NCBI GenBank assembly: GCA_035345895.1
Contig: DAORDI010000015.1
Location: 1-38,082 of the forward strand
Direction of reading: 5' to 3'
Source of the DNA: DAORDI01 sp035345895
GTDB taxonomy: Bacteria > Spirochaetota > Leptospiria > Leptospirales > Leptospiraceae
Length of the DNA stretch: 38,082 bases
The notes under the pieces are model-generated. The model ran no database searches. It had not been told where the DNA came from and worked only from the letters and a program-made list of their open reading frames with translations. Shown here piece after piece: positions 26,034 to 35,251 of the stretch. Each line of letters opens with the position of its first letter. Position 1 is the first letter of the stretch. The position numbers and the translations under genes were made by a program.

Positions 26034-27743
26034 TTAGGAGTTTTCCTCCTCGGAAAGCCAGGTTCGAAGAAGCTGTGCAACTTCTTCCGGTTTTTCCTTG
26101 GCCATTTTGATTGCATTTTCGAGAAGTTCTCTTCTTCTCTTTTCGTCCAAGGAAATTTCCGCCTCGACTTCTCCGCCTTCCACCGCACGAAGAGCAGCTT
26201 CTCTCATCATCTGCTGCTGAGCAGCAATTTCTTCTTCACGCAGTCTTCTTCTGCGTGCAATTTCTTTCTTGACTGCCCTGTAAATCAGGATCACCAAAAT
26301 CAGGAATGTAAGAATCCCAAGGGATGTGATGATTGCATTCTGCATTGCCTTTCTTCTGGCAAGATCAGCATCCTCAGCCGCAAACTGAGCGTTTCTGTCT
26401 CTTTGAAGAGAGACTACACTGATTTTATCTCCTCGAGTAGGATCGAGGCCGATTGCAGCTTCCAGGTTTTTCTTGATCTGTGAAAGTTCTTCTTTCGTAA
26501 CTGCCTTGTATTCCCTCAGATAATGAGTTCCTTCAGGAGCTTCTTTCTTTGTCCAGATCCCGTCCACGATTACGGAAAGGGTGATTTTCTCCACTTTCCA
26601 AGGCTGCTTCTTTACTTCGCTGACCTTTCTGTTGAATTCATTGTTGTTTACATTTTCAGATTTCTGATATTCTGCCTTCTGATAATCAGTATCTTTATAA
26701 CCTGGAGGCAGATTAGGCTCTGTGCCTGCGGGGCCGTCAGGAGTAAACCCTCTTCCGGTAAATTTCTCCAGAGTCTCCTTATTGGAAACTTTAAGTACTC
26801 CTCCCTCGATGATTTCCAGCTCATTGTAAGGAGTAGATGGATCATCCGGAGTTTTTACGACTGGGGTAACATTATTTTCCTTGTAGGAAACCTCATCCCA
26901 GTTCAGATCATATTCAAATCTGGTGACATCCACTCGGTCTTCTCCGCCAAGAGACCATTGGAGTGTTTTCCTGATATCTGCAAGTCTTTTGACCCTCTGC
27001 TCTTCCGCAATCCGAAGCTGTTCCTGAACAATTCGAAGTCCGATCTCGTTTTTTTCCAGAAAATCATCAAAATCAGAGATGATTTTACCGTCTGCATCAG
27101 CGACACTCACATTTTCCGGTTTCAGTTTTGGAACTGCCCTGGAAACCAGATTGACAATCCCTTTCACTTCCTTTTTAGGAAGTTTGTCCAGACCGGGCAC
27201 CAAATGCAGAATGACTGAAGCTTTCACTGGAGGAGCCTTTGACTCATCTCCGGAAAAAAGTTCAGCATCAGGAAACGCCAGGTTCACATCCGCCTTTTCG
27301 ATTGTTCTCAAAGTCATCAGTGATTTTTCAATTGCGCCTTTGAGTGCACGGTATTTTTTTACGTCCTTGTCAAACTGAGTTTCAGTGAATTTCTCCACAT
27401 CAAAAAGTTCCCAGCCTTGAACACCGACAGGAATCAGATTTTCCTGTGCTAGTTTTGTGATGATTTCCTGTCTTTTGTCGGGATCCACAGCCACCGTCGT
27501 TGCATCGGAAGTACTGTAGGCATATCCCATGGAATCGAGTTTTTTGGTGACTTCGCCGAAATCCTTGGAATTCAAATCCTTGAACAGGACTACAGAGTTT
27601 TTCTGAAGCGAAATTGTGGAAAGTAAAATGACTGCAATAATGACCACCCCTAAAACAGATCCAAGTATGATCTTCTGTTTGGTATCAATTTTACCCAGAA
27701 GTTCCTTTGTCTGGTTCAGTAGTTTTGTCAATGCTTCAGGCAT
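26034..27743 (-). CDS. fliF: Flagellar MS-ring protein FliF
   Basis: This 569-aa protein has the first transmembrane helix at about 25-46 (ILGSVLGVVIIAVILLS) and the ring-building domains (VVLFKDLNSKDFGEV, ALKGAIEKSLMTLRTIEKADVNLAFP read as blocks). A VSVADADGKI segment follows, then a second transmembrane helix near residue 470 (ITSLGILTFLILVILIY) and a cytoplasmic tail that ends in the FliG-binding helix (KEKPEEVAQLLRTWL). This is the inner-membrane ring on which the motor is built. GAGGTG 6-7 bases upstream supports ATG 27743. It is the first gene of the operon running down to 19382. Confidence 0.96.
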   Translation of the reverse strand: MPEALTKLLNQTKELLGKIDTKQKIILGSVLGVVIIAVILLSTISLQKNSVVLFKDLNSKDFGEVTKKLDSMGYAYSTSDATTVAVDPDKRQEIITKLAQENLIPVGVQGWELFDVEKFTETQFDKDVKKYRALKGAIEKSLMTLRTIEKADVNLAFPDAELFSGDESKAPPVKASVILHLVPGLDKLPKKEVKGIVNLVSRAVPKLKPENVSVADADGKIISDFDDFLEKNEIGLRIVQEQLRIAEEQRVKRLADIRKTLQWSLGGEDRVDVTRFEYDLNWDEVSYKENNVTPVVKTPDDPSTPYNELEIIEGGVLKVSNKETLEKFTGRGFTPDGPAGTEPNLPPGYKDTDYQKAEYQKSENVNNNEFNRKVSEVKKQPWKVEKITLSVIVDGIWTKKEAPEGTHYLREYKAVTKEELSQIKKNLEAAIGLDPTRGDKISVVSLQRDRNAQFAAEDADLARRKAMQNAIITSLGILTFLILVILIYRAVKKEIARRRRLREEEIAAQQQMMREAALRAVEGGEVEAEISLDEKRRRELLENAIKMAKEKPEEVAQLLRTWLSEEENS

Positions 27744-27769
27744 GTTTCACCTCAGATAGTATCAGCGAC

Positions 27770-27798
27770 ATAATAATAAAATCGTCATTACGGTACAA
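27770..27798 (-). promoter_or_regulatory. Candidate sigma-70 promoter of the fliF operon
   Basis: On the minus strand TTGTAC, a 17-base spacer and TATTAT lie about 26 bases before ATG 27743. Both boxes match at 4-5 of 6. No sigma-28 box was found here, which fits an early flagellar operon. Confidence 0.5.
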
Positions 27799-27985
27799 TT
27801 TTTTTTTACTTTTTTTTCGTGAAAAAATTTACTTTAAGCAGGTAGTACGAATTATGTCCAATAAGTCCCTTCCCACTCTGTAACCGCCGCTTCTTGTTAT
27901 GGAAGATTTTCTTGAAACCCTAAAATTTGTCACATATTTTATTAAGCGAATTGTAGTTTTTTCCCGATTTTTTACGTTACTATTC

Positions 27986-30292
27986 TCAATACCCGTTTAT
28001 CTGAAATTGGTAAAGGTTAATTCCGGCAGATGAGATTACAGGACTGCAGGATGTGGCAGAAACGACAGATCCATGCCCCTGATATGCACCTAAATTTGGT
28101 GAATAGATGCAATTTTCATACTTTTCACAGATTCCATTCTCATTTCCCACAGAATCACCAATCAGCTCCACCGCATTTCGAAGTGCCAGACTTCTGCAGT
28201 CCCCTGCGGCAACAAAATAAGAACCGGGAAATTTCAACTGGCAGTCGGAATCATTTGCTGCTCCTGCAGATTCCCATTTATGTTCGAGTGAAGGCAGAGG
28301 AAGAGACTCAGGACAGGCATTGATTCCTCTGAACACTGACTGTGATGCCCACATATCAAACGAATACAAGGTGCAGTTTCCAGCCAGGCAGTTCCCTTCG
28401 TGACTGACTCCAGGTGAAGCAGCAAAATTTGTAGCAGAATAAGCACCCCAGTTGCGATAAAATGTATCAAATCTGTACGCATCCATCCCTGTCCCAAACG
28501 CAACTGCAGTCAGAGCATCAGAACTGTTGGATGTGTCGAGTATCGACCAGTCCTTCAGCGCACCCAGGAAAGGAGTTCCTACAGAAGCGGGAGAAAATCT
28601 GACAGCATCTCCGCTCAGCGGATTGCAGGAACCGTCGACCCCGTCTCCTGCACAGTTTTTTCCGGATGCAATAACGATATTTCCCCTGAAAACAGCCGAT
28701 GATCCAGTCATTCCTCCTATTGCATTTACATTGCCCTGTGCAAGTGTGCCAAAATTCAGAAACTCATTATAACTGGGAGAACCGGAAGTAAAATCAAATC
28801 CGGAACCTTCAGGATTGAATGCACCGAGATTTAAAAAGAAATTGTTTACTGCACCGGAAGGCAAGGCAAATGAACTGTTGAAATTCGATGAATTCGCTGA
28901 AACTGCATTTGCTGCAAACTGGTTGCTGCATCCGAAAGAAAATGAAGATCTGTTGTTCGTATGTATTACAAAAAGATACATATTTGAATTGGAACCGGTA
29001 CACTGAATCCCGTTATTGTCATTGTTGCCTGCATTGATGAAGTAGAACAGATTTTTGCTCGATGTGCTGATTTTGATCCCTCCTCCGGTTCCTCCCCCTC
29101 CGGACGAAGCGGCAATAATATTGATAAATTCATTATTATCTGATGAATTTATATCTAATCCGTATCCTGATGTTCCTCCGTGTGCGGCCCGTATATTTCT
29201 GAACACTGAGTACCGAACGTTGGTCGTTTTAATTACTGAAGTATTGGCAATCCCTCCAGCATTGAAATTTCCCTCCAGCCAGACAAAATTGTTTCCATTG
29301 AATTCGATAAACGGAACTCCTCCGCCGGTCACTGAAATCAGCACACCGGGAACGGCAAGAATTGCAAATTTGGAAATGGAAGCAGATGCGAGGATAGGTG
29401 ATCTGCTGAACCCTGATCCCGGAGCAGTACCGTTCCCGACTGTATAAATTTTCCCTGAGGTCCAGACAGCCGGCTCCCCGGTATTGTTGATTATCTCAAA
29501 CTGATTTGTCCACCAGGTTTTTGACGGAGTGGTCTGATAGTACAGTACGTTGTCCTTGTACACCCGGACATAGTTTTCCTTAAAATAGGACGAACCCGAA
29601 TCAAACTGCACAAGATCAGCAAGATTTTTCCCTGAAGAAAATGCATAATTGACTGCAACGGTTTTACCGTTGACGTTCCCGCACCCCCATCCGAAAATTC
29701 CCAGATTGTCCTCTGTCCTTATTCCCGTACAGTCAGTCAAACTCGAAAGGACAATCTTTCTGTAAAATCCTCCATGAAAACATCCCTTGTAAGTCTGTTC
29801 TGTTCCGGCACAGGCGGTTCCTGATGCCAGGAAGAAATTCGGATAACTTTTTCCGTCAGACTGAACTGAGGTTCCGTCATTTTTTACATAGTCATTCCAG
29901 GCCGGAGCATTTGCAAAAAAAGGAAGAATTTCTGAAGCAGTGCAGGTCATTGCCACTGCAGCATCCCCAGAGCCTGCTGTTCCGGAAGACTGATCAAAGC
30001 TGCAGATCTGTCCGCTCATGGTTCCTGAAATAGATACTGTGTAATTTTCTCCGGAACTGAGTTTTGAAGGAAATTGAAATTTACCGTTCTGTGAAATCTG
30101 TAAAATTTCGGATCTGTGGTTTTTTATTTCTACAGGAGAAACAAGACCGGAAACAGATACATTCAGTGAATATGTTCCCGAAGATAGTATTGCCAGGATT
30201 CCGGAAATGGGAGCCTTATCCAGTACGGTTCTTTTCAGCTGGGGATTGCAGCCGACAGCGGATAACAGAATCATAAAAAGGAAAAGTTTCAT
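27986..30292 (-). CDS. Secreted lipoprotein with probable right-handed beta-helix
   Basis: This 768-aa protein opens MKLFLFMILLSAVGC, a clean lipoprotein signal with Cys15. Residues about 40-120 look like a small beta-sandwich with an early SGTYSLNVSVSGL. The middle (about 310-560) has repeated N-x-F/N-x-N rungs (NNFVWLEGNF, NNEFINIIAAS, KNLFYFINAG), typical of a right-handed beta-helix. The C-terminal region has paired cysteines and a GNENGICEKYENCIYSPN block that may bind a metal. ATG 30292 is preferred to GTG 30307 because it gives a normal signal peptide. It lies upstream of fliF on the same strand, 242 bp away, and is probably separate from it. Confidence 0.75.
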   Translation of the reverse strand: MKLFLFMILLSAVGCNPQLKRTVLDKAPISGILAILSSGTYSLNVSVSGLVSPVEIKNHRSEILQISQNGKFQFPSKLSSGENYTVSISGTMSGQICSFDQSSGTAGSGDAAVAMTCTASEILPFFANAPAWNDYVKNDGTSVQSDGKSYPNFFLASGTACAGTEQTYKGCFHGGFYRKIVLSSLTDCTGIRTEDNLGIFGWGCGNVNGKTVAVNYAFSSGKNLADLVQFDSGSSYFKENYVRVYKDNVLYYQTTPSKTWWTNQFEIINNTGEPAVWTSGKIYTVGNGTAPGSGFSRSPILASASISKFAILAVPGVLISVTGGGVPFIEFNGNNFVWLEGNFNAGGIANTSVIKTTNVRYSVFRNIRAAHGGTSGYGLDINSSDNNEFINIIAASSGGGGTGGGIKISTSSKNLFYFINAGNNDNNGIQCTGSNSNMYLFVIHTNNRSSFSFGCSNQFAANAVSANSSNFNSSFALPSGAVNNFFLNLGAFNPEGSGFDFTSGSPSYNEFLNFGTLAQGNVNAIGGMTGSSAVFRGNIVIASGKNCAGDGVDGSCNPLSGDAVRFSPASVGTPFLGALKDWSILDTSNSSDALTAVAFGTGMDAYRFDTFYRNWGAYSATNFAASPGVSHEGNCLAGNCTLYSFDMWASQSVFRGINACPESLPLPSLEHKWESAGAANDSDCQLKFPGSYFVAAGDCRSLALRNAVELIGDSVGNENGICEKYENCIYSPNLGAYQGHGSVVSATSCSPVISSAGINLYQFQINGY

Positions 30293-30347
30293 ACACAGTC
30301 CATACACTCTTAGACAAATTAAAACAGCATTTTTTTCTAAAAACTTG

Positions 30348-30377
30348 TTGCAGTTTCGTTTTTTAATTGCATAAATA
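30348..30377 (+). promoter_or_regulatory. Candidate promoter giving a near-leaderless transcript
   Basis: TTGCAG, an 18-base spacer and TAAATA end only 5 bases before ATG 30383. Transcription would start at or beside the start codon, and no ribosome binding site is present. Confidence 0.35.
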
Positions 30378-30382
30378 CAATT

Positions 30383-30901
30383 ATGAAGTTTCTATTGATG
30401 GTATTTTTACTTCTTTCTGTTTCCTGCAAGTCCAAGGATACAAGCTACAGGCCTGCCCGTGAAGACGGAACAGAGTCTTCACCCTCATCGGGAAGGGAGC
30501 TTTCAGAAGCTCAGAAAAAAGAACTTCCTCAAATGATTGAGATCCCGACCATTCATATCGGAGAGAATCTGAAAAGAATCAAGAACCTTTCCGAATGGAA
30601 TTCTATTTCCGAAGGATTCAGAAGCAGCTATGCTTATCAGGTAAAGGTCACTTCATTAAAATCAGATCCGGAGCTTGCAATCAGGGAAGCAGTGGATGTT
30701 GCCAAAAGGAAATCGGCCAAAATGCTCATTGCTGAGGCAATTCCCGGTCTTTCCAATGATTCAAAAACGGATATCAAAATCCTGGTGGAAGAATACGGAA
30801 AGATTGTTGCCGACTCTGATTTTTTTGACAATAAGCATCATTTTGTATTTCTCATTCTTAAGCCGGGCCTGGAGACGATCATTAAGGAAAAACTAAAATA
30901 A
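30383..30901 (+). CDS. Small lipoprotein, possibly LPP20-like
   Basis: This 172-aa protein has a lipoprotein signal with Cys15 (LLLSVSC), a Ser/Glu/Lys-rich linker, then a domain at about 75-170 with YQVKVTSLK, an amphipathic helix EAVDVAKRKSAKMLIAEA and a final strand HHFVFLILK. The helix with a regular A-x-x-x-A pattern recalls LPP20/FlgP-like lipoproteins, but the match is weak. No ribosome binding site is visible before ATG 30383. It is divergent from the beta-helix lipoprotein and 105 bp upstream of the PP2C gene. Confidence 0.7.
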   Translation: MKFLLMVFLLLSVSCKSKDTSYRPAREDGTESSPSSGRELSEAQKKELPQMIEIPTIHIGENLKRIKNLSEWNSISEGFRSSYAYQVKVTSLKSDPELAIREAVDVAKRKSAKMLIAEAIPGLSNDSKTDIKILVEEYGKIVADSDFFDNKHHFVFLILKPGLETIIKEKLK

Positions 30902-30909
30902 ATTTACCA

Positions 30910-30938
30910 TTGACTCTGAAGTCCTGAAAAAATAACCT
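30910..30938 (+). promoter_or_regulatory. Candidate sigma-70 promoter for the PP2C gene
   Basis: TTGACT, a 17-base spacer and TAACCT lie about 70 bases before ATG 31007. The -35 is good and the -10 fair. Confidence 0.3.
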
Positions 30939-31006
30939 GCTTACCAAACATTCAGAATTCCTTTTCTACCCTAAAATCGGCTCGAAACAGAAATTCAGGT
31001 TGTAAG

Positions 31007-31780
31007 ATGATCATTAAACTATTCTATCTGACAAATTTCGGAAATGTACGTACATCAAATGAAGACGCAATTCTTCTGCATGATTCGCTTATCATTAATA
31101 GAAATATGCGCAAGCCGGAATCCAGAATCATTGAAAACAGTTCGATCGTGCTCTGTGTCGCTGACGGGATGGGCGGACATGTGAAGGGAGAAATGGCAAG
31201 TGCGACTGTTCTCGAAACTGTCCAGAACAGTCTTCCGGAAATGCTCACTCACAAGACAGTAAAAAAAGTTATATTGGAATCCAGAAAAAAACTGAACAGA
31301 GTGGCTATATCTGAAAATGCATACGGTCTGGGAACAACTCTGACAGGCCTGTCCTTTCATAAAAAAAAGGCGCTCCTTTTCAACTGCGGTGACAGCAGGG
31401 TTTACAGAGCCGGATCAAACTTTCTGGAAAAGCTGACAAATGATCACTCTCTTGTTCAGGGTCTGTATGATTCAGGGCTCATTGATGAAGAGGGAATGAG
31501 AAACCATCCTAATAAAAATATTCTTACCTCTGCCATCATCGGAGATCTGAGTGATGAAGAACCGAAAATAACAATTCGCACAATCGATCTCAAAATCGGC
31601 TCTATGTTCCTGCTCTGCACTGACGGACTCTGGGAAAGCCTGAACACGGATGAACTCATTCAGTGTTTTGATCCTGCTCTGAAACCGGAAGAAATTTCCG
31701 AAAAACTTCTGAAGGAATCCATTGAAAAGGGAGGCAGGGACAATATCAGTTATATTCTTGCTCAGATAATAGATATTTAA
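31007..31780 (+). CDS. PP2C-family serine/threonine protein phosphatase
   Basis: This 257-aa protein has all PP2C metal-site motifs: RTSNEDA (Glu19, Asp20), VADGMGGH (Asp53, Gly54), GLGTTLTGL, NCGDSRVYR, LTNDHSL, LLCTDGLWE and GGRDNISYI. It is a Stp/PrpC-type soluble enzyme that removes phosphate from Ser/Thr using Mn or Mg. An AGG about 10 bases upstream supports ATG 31007. No Hanks kinase is beside it. The STAS protein at 19046-19390 is a conceivable but unproven substrate. The next gene begins 12 bp downstream. Confidence 0.93.
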   Translation: MIIKLFYLTNFGNVRTSNEDAILLHDSLIINRNMRKPESRIIENSSIVLCVADGMGGHVKGEMASATVLETVQNSLPEMLTHKTVKKVILESRKKLNRVAISENAYGLGTTLTGLSFHKKKALLFNCGDSRVYRAGSNFLEKLTNDHSLVQGLYDSGLIDEEGMRNHPNKNILTSAIIGDLSDEEPKITIRTIDLKIGSMFLLCTDGLWESLNTDELIQCFDPALKPEEISEKLLKESIEKGGRDNISYILAQIIDI

Positions 31781-31792
31781 TAAAAGGGAGTT

Positions 31793-32839
31793 ATGAAAAA
31801 GACTCTGCTTTTTTCGGCATTATTTATTTCCACAATCCTTCTTTTGAACGGAGAAACTTCCATGAATGCATCAAAACCTCCCCATCATGCGGACAAAGGA
31901 TTCAGAAATCTTTCACCGGATGCTCAGATGAGAAATCTGCTTGATGTAATCAGATGGCAGACAGAGAACATATTCAAAAAACTTCCAAGCAGAAATCCTA
32001 AAGACTATTCATTTACAGTGTATTCCAATGACGGATACGAACTTAAGAAAAACAGGGAACAGTTTTCAGCAACCTGGGTAGGACATGCAACGGTGCTCAT
32101 ACAGATTGACGGAAAAAACATTTTGACTGATCCGATCTGGTCGGAAAGATGCTCTCCGGTCGGCTTTGCCGGACCTAAAAGATATACTGCACCGGGGATA
32201 GACATTGACAGGCTTCCCAAAATAGATGCAGTAGTCATCAGTCACAACCATTATGACCATATGGACATCCCTACTCTAAAAGTTCTTGACAAAAAGTTTT
32301 CGCCGGTCATTTACGCGGGACTGAGAAACAGGGAGTTTCTGAAGTCGGAAGGACTGAAAAATCCGGTGGAGCTGGACTGGTGGCAGTCGGATGAATCTGC
32401 AGGAATCAAAATTACATTTACGCCTACTCAGCATTTCAGCGGGAGAGGAGTTCTGGATCACGGAGAAACTCTCTGGGGAAGTTATGTCATTGAAGGGAAG
32501 ACAAAAAAGGCATACTTTGCAGGGGACACCGCCTATTTCAGCGGATTTGCCGAGATAGGAAATAAATTTCCAAAGATTGATCTGGCCATTCTTCCCATAG
32601 GCGCATATGAACCGAGATGGTTTATGAAACCGGTACATATGAATCCTGAAGAGTCTGTAAAGACATTTCTTGACCTGAAGGCGGACAATATGCTTCCTAT
32701 GCATTATCAGACGTTTGTGCTGACCGATGAACCCCTGGATGAACCTCTCAGACTGACAAAGGAACTCTTTGAAAAAAACGGGATCAGTCTTACAAGACTG
32801 GCTGATTTGAAAATCGGAGAATCCAGGTTCTGGAAATAA
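31793..32839 (+). CDS. Metallo-beta-lactamase-fold hydrolase (NAPE-PLD-like)
   Basis: This 348-aa protein has a signal-like N-terminus (MKKTLLFSALFISTILLLNG), then TWVGHATVLIQIDGKNILTDP, the metal motif SHNHYDHMD, FTPTQHFSGRG, AYFAGDTAYF, HMNPEE and MLPMHYQTF. The order matches the NAPE-phospholipase D/UlaG-type lactamase fold, which splits phosphodiesters of N-acyl ethanolamine lipids in the best known member. All metal ligands are present. AGGGAG 3 bases before ATG 31793 is a strong start signal. An envelope phospholipid or lactone substrate is inference. Confidence 0.9.
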   Translation: MKKTLLFSALFISTILLLNGETSMNASKPPHHADKGFRNLSPDAQMRNLLDVIRWQTENIFKKLPSRNPKDYSFTVYSNDGYELKKNREQFSATWVGHATVLIQIDGKNILTDPIWSERCSPVGFAGPKRYTAPGIDIDRLPKIDAVVISHNHYDHMDIPTLKVLDKKFSPVIYAGLRNREFLKSEGLKNPVELDWWQSDESAGIKITFTPTQHFSGRGVLDHGETLWGSYVIEGKTKKAYFAGDTAYFSGFAEIGNKFPKIDLAILPIGAYEPRWFMKPVHMNPEESVKTFLDLKADNMLPMHYQTFVLTDEPLDEPLRLTKELFEKNGISLTRLADLKIGESRFWK

Positions 32840-32966
32840 TGCAGAAATCTGAATGATTTTTTATTCCGAAACATACAATATATTGCGGCAAAGAATGAAA
32901 TATAAAATATCCTTTCCGCAGATCTTCCCGAATTCAAAAATATGCCTTGCTTTTTCCTCAACGGAA

Positions 32967-32986
32967 ATACGGACATACCGTATAAT
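32967..32986 (+). promoter_or_regulatory. TATAAT -10 box overlapped by a palindrome
   Basis: TATAAT (32981-32986) lies 24 bases before ATG 33011; no good -35 is at the right distance. ATACGG-ACATA-CCGTAT (32967-32983) is a perfect 6-bp inverted repeat that overlaps its first half, placed like an operator. The rest of 32840-33010 shows nothing. Confidence 0.35.
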
Positions 32987-33010
32987 TATAAAACTGGATA
33001 CTGACCGGAT

Positions 33011-34585
33011 ATGAATCTGTCCGTTCTTAAAAAAGGCACAGAAAGCAGATCTCTGATAATAGTATTATTTACAATTATATTATTTACCGCTTCCGGCATT
33101 TCTGCACAGGAGGTGGACGAAAGAACCAAATTCAATATTTCAGGCACAATGAGATTCCGTTCTTTTTATCTGGAAAGAGACATTCAGACCTCAAGACAGA
33201 CGCTGAATTATCCTGTGTATGACATACCCAGTCATTACAGTTACCTGTATCAGACAAAACTGGACAATCTGGCGGCTTCCTACAGCGCGGAAGACAGATT
33301 CAGAAAACCTGTTCCGAAAAACAAGGATGCAATCAACTATTTTGACTCAAGGGCACTCCTCAACCTGGAATTTGCCACTTCAAAGTATCTCGACGGAATG
33401 ATCGGTCTGATCATCGGAGACATTCCTTTCGGAGGAAGAGGACTCGACCCAAAGACAAACAGCCGTGACCCTTATATTACTGGTCCCGGAAGCGGGGGTG
33501 AAACAGGACAGACTGCAGGGACAAACATACAGACGAACCAGCTCTATATGAACTTCAAACTTCCTGATCAGGAACTGAGTATGAGGGTGGGCATACAGCT
33601 TTTCAGTTCAATTCAGGGGCGCGTATTTCTTTCTACCGGAGCCGGAGCCCAAATGACGAAGGACTTCAAATCGGACAAGATTGGAATTGAGGCAGGCTGG
33701 ATCAGAGCCAGAGAAAGAGTCTTTTCTGACCTGGATTCGAACGGTTTTTCGGACAGAAACAAACAGAGCGTGAATGTATTTTTCTGGAAAGTCAAATCTT
33801 CCAAGATAAGCACTCTGAAAAATGAACTGTATACTTACTATTCCTATGACTCTGATCCTTCCGATGTGAATTCCGAGACCGGCAATCTTTACTGGCACGG
33901 ACTTTTTAATGAATTTACATATAAAAAATTTAATATTATAGTGCATGGAATATACAATCACGGGAAAGTATGGACAGGGAATTCAGTGAACACTGCAGAC
34001 AATCAGAATGCGGCCTTTCTGCTGACAAGAAAAAACATTTCCGGATATCTCTGGGATTTTCAGGCTTCTTATTTTCTGAATTCAAATGTAAATTTCAATA
34101 TTATGGGAATAGGAACCTCAGGAAGACCAGGCTATGATTCCGACGGGATCCATGGTTCATTTAAGGGGAGCGGATACAGAACTCTGGCTCCCGGATATGC
34201 CATATCCAATCTGGCAATAGACTTCATCGGAGGTTATGCACTTTTTAATGCAAGAAATATGAGCGGGCTTGCGGAATACGGAGCATATGCAAATGTCATC
34301 ATTTACGGTCCTCTGCAGCTGACTGCAGGATACTATCAGCTGTATGCATCAAAGGCCCCCCGCCTCTCAGTCAACAGGGAGTACAATTCCCTTTATGGAA
34401 ACAAATCCGGCACATATCTTGGGGATGAGGTCAATCTGAATCTGAAATGGAGCGTATTCAGCGAGCTTCAGCTGATTTTCCGTTCAGGGATTTTCAGGGC
34501 CTCGAGAGCATACTATGCCATCAATGATTTCAATCATGGAAAATTTGCAAAGGAAGCATTCATCAGTGCAGAGTATAAATTCTAG
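33011..34585 (+). CDS. Outer-membrane beta-barrel (alginate-export/porin-like) protein
   Basis: This 524-aa protein has a signal peptide cut near GISA before QEV. The mature protein is a series of amphipathic strands with aromatic ends (ISGTMRFRSFYLE, LYMNFKLPDQELSMRVG, FNIIVHGIYNHG, LQLTAGYYQLYAS). It ends ISAEYKF with a terminal Phe. The strand EVNLNLKWSVFSELQLIFRSG resembles the end of alginate-export or porin-like barrels; the family is not certain. It heads a unit with two following genes (10 bp to the next), so they may share a job in moving or modifying an envelope compound. Confidence 0.78.
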   Translation: MNLSVLKKGTESRSLIIVLFTIILFTASGISAQEVDERTKFNISGTMRFRSFYLERDIQTSRQTLNYPVYDIPSHYSYLYQTKLDNLAASYSAEDRFRKPVPKNKDAINYFDSRALLNLEFATSKYLDGMIGLIIGDIPFGGRGLDPKTNSRDPYITGPGSGGETGQTAGTNIQTNQLYMNFKLPDQELSMRVGIQLFSSIQGRVFLSTGAGAQMTKDFKSDKIGIEAGWIRARERVFSDLDSNGFSDRNKQSVNVFFWKVKSSKISTLKNELYTYYSYDSDPSDVNSETGNLYWHGLFNEFTYKKFNIIVHGIYNHGKVWTGNSVNTADNQNAAFLLTRKNISGYLWDFQASYFLNSNVNFNIMGIGTSGRPGYDSDGIHGSFKGSGYRTLAPGYAISNLAIDFIGGYALFNARNMSGLAEYGAYANVIIYGPLQLTAGYYQLYASKAPRLSVNREYNSLYGNKSGTYLGDEVNLNLKWSVFSELQLIFRSGIFRASRAYYAINDFNHGKFAKEAFISAEYKF

Positions 34586-34594
34586 GAGAAAATA

Positions 34595-35251
34595 ATGAAA
34601 AATATTTCCTATGCCGCTGAAATAAACGGAGTCAAAGAGATCATTCTGAGGGGAAAAGCAGACCTGTCTTTTTTTCAGAAAAAACTTTCAGAATACCGCC
34701 TTGTTCCTTATTCTGAAAACGGATCAGCCGACATCACAATCAGCGCAGTTTCACTTGAATGGAAAAAGATCAAATTTCAGGAACTCACTGTTTCAGTGAC
34801 TGCCCTCACAGCTTCACAGGAAAAGGTTTTTTTTCTGCCGACTGCATTCAATTCGAACAGGTTTCTTGCATTTTCAGAAAGGTTTTTTTTCAAGACACCT
34901 TATTATTCAGGGAACTTAAGTTCTGAGCCTGAAAACTTTATCATAAAATTTTCTTCTTTTGAAGAAACAGTCCTTTCAGCATCCAAAAAGGGAGGAAGTC
35001 CTGTATCCGTAGAAAATGAATCTCTGAATGTAAAGGTATTTCTTCCTTCAAAAAATAAGGAAAGATACTTTCACGCCGTTCTGCAGGGAGAGACGGAAAC
35101 GTATCCGTTTGAAAAAGAAGATATTCTGGAAATAAGACCGATCATAGAATATCCGGTCTTTACCTGGCTTATCGAGTCAGGCTTCAAGGCATCTGAATGG
35201 AAACTTAGGAGGAATGCATTTCATGCAAAATCCAGAACCTATTCTTCCTGA
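34595..35251 (+). CDS. DUF2071/acetoacetate-decarboxylase-like hypothetical protein
   Basis: In this 218-aa protein without a signal peptide, the middle reads IKFQELTVSVTAL then NSNRFLAFSERFFFKTPYYSG, the arrangement seen in YqjF/DUF2071 proteins of the acetoacetate-decarboxylase fold (an aromatic-rich strand, then R-F-F-x-x-P-Y). The remainder is not recognised, and no catalytic Lys can be named. GGAG lies 5-7 bases before ATG 34595. The 3' end overlaps the SGNH hydrolase start by 29 bp. Function unknown. Confidence 0.7.
   Translation: MKNISYAAEINGVKEIILRGKADLSFFQKKLSEYRLVPYSENGSADITISAVSLEWKKIKFQELTVSVTALTASQEKVFFLPTAFNSNRFLAFSERFFFKTPYYSGNLSSEPENFIIKFSSFEETVLSASKKGGSPVSVENESLNVKVFLPSKNKERYFHAVLQGETETYPFEKEDILEIRPIIEYPVFTWLIESGFKASEWKLRRNAFHAKSRTYSS

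Noticed and set aside
26523..27218. Open frame of 231 codons on the + strand opposite fliF
   Set aside because: Shadow of fliF: low-complexity antisense frame without a family pattern.
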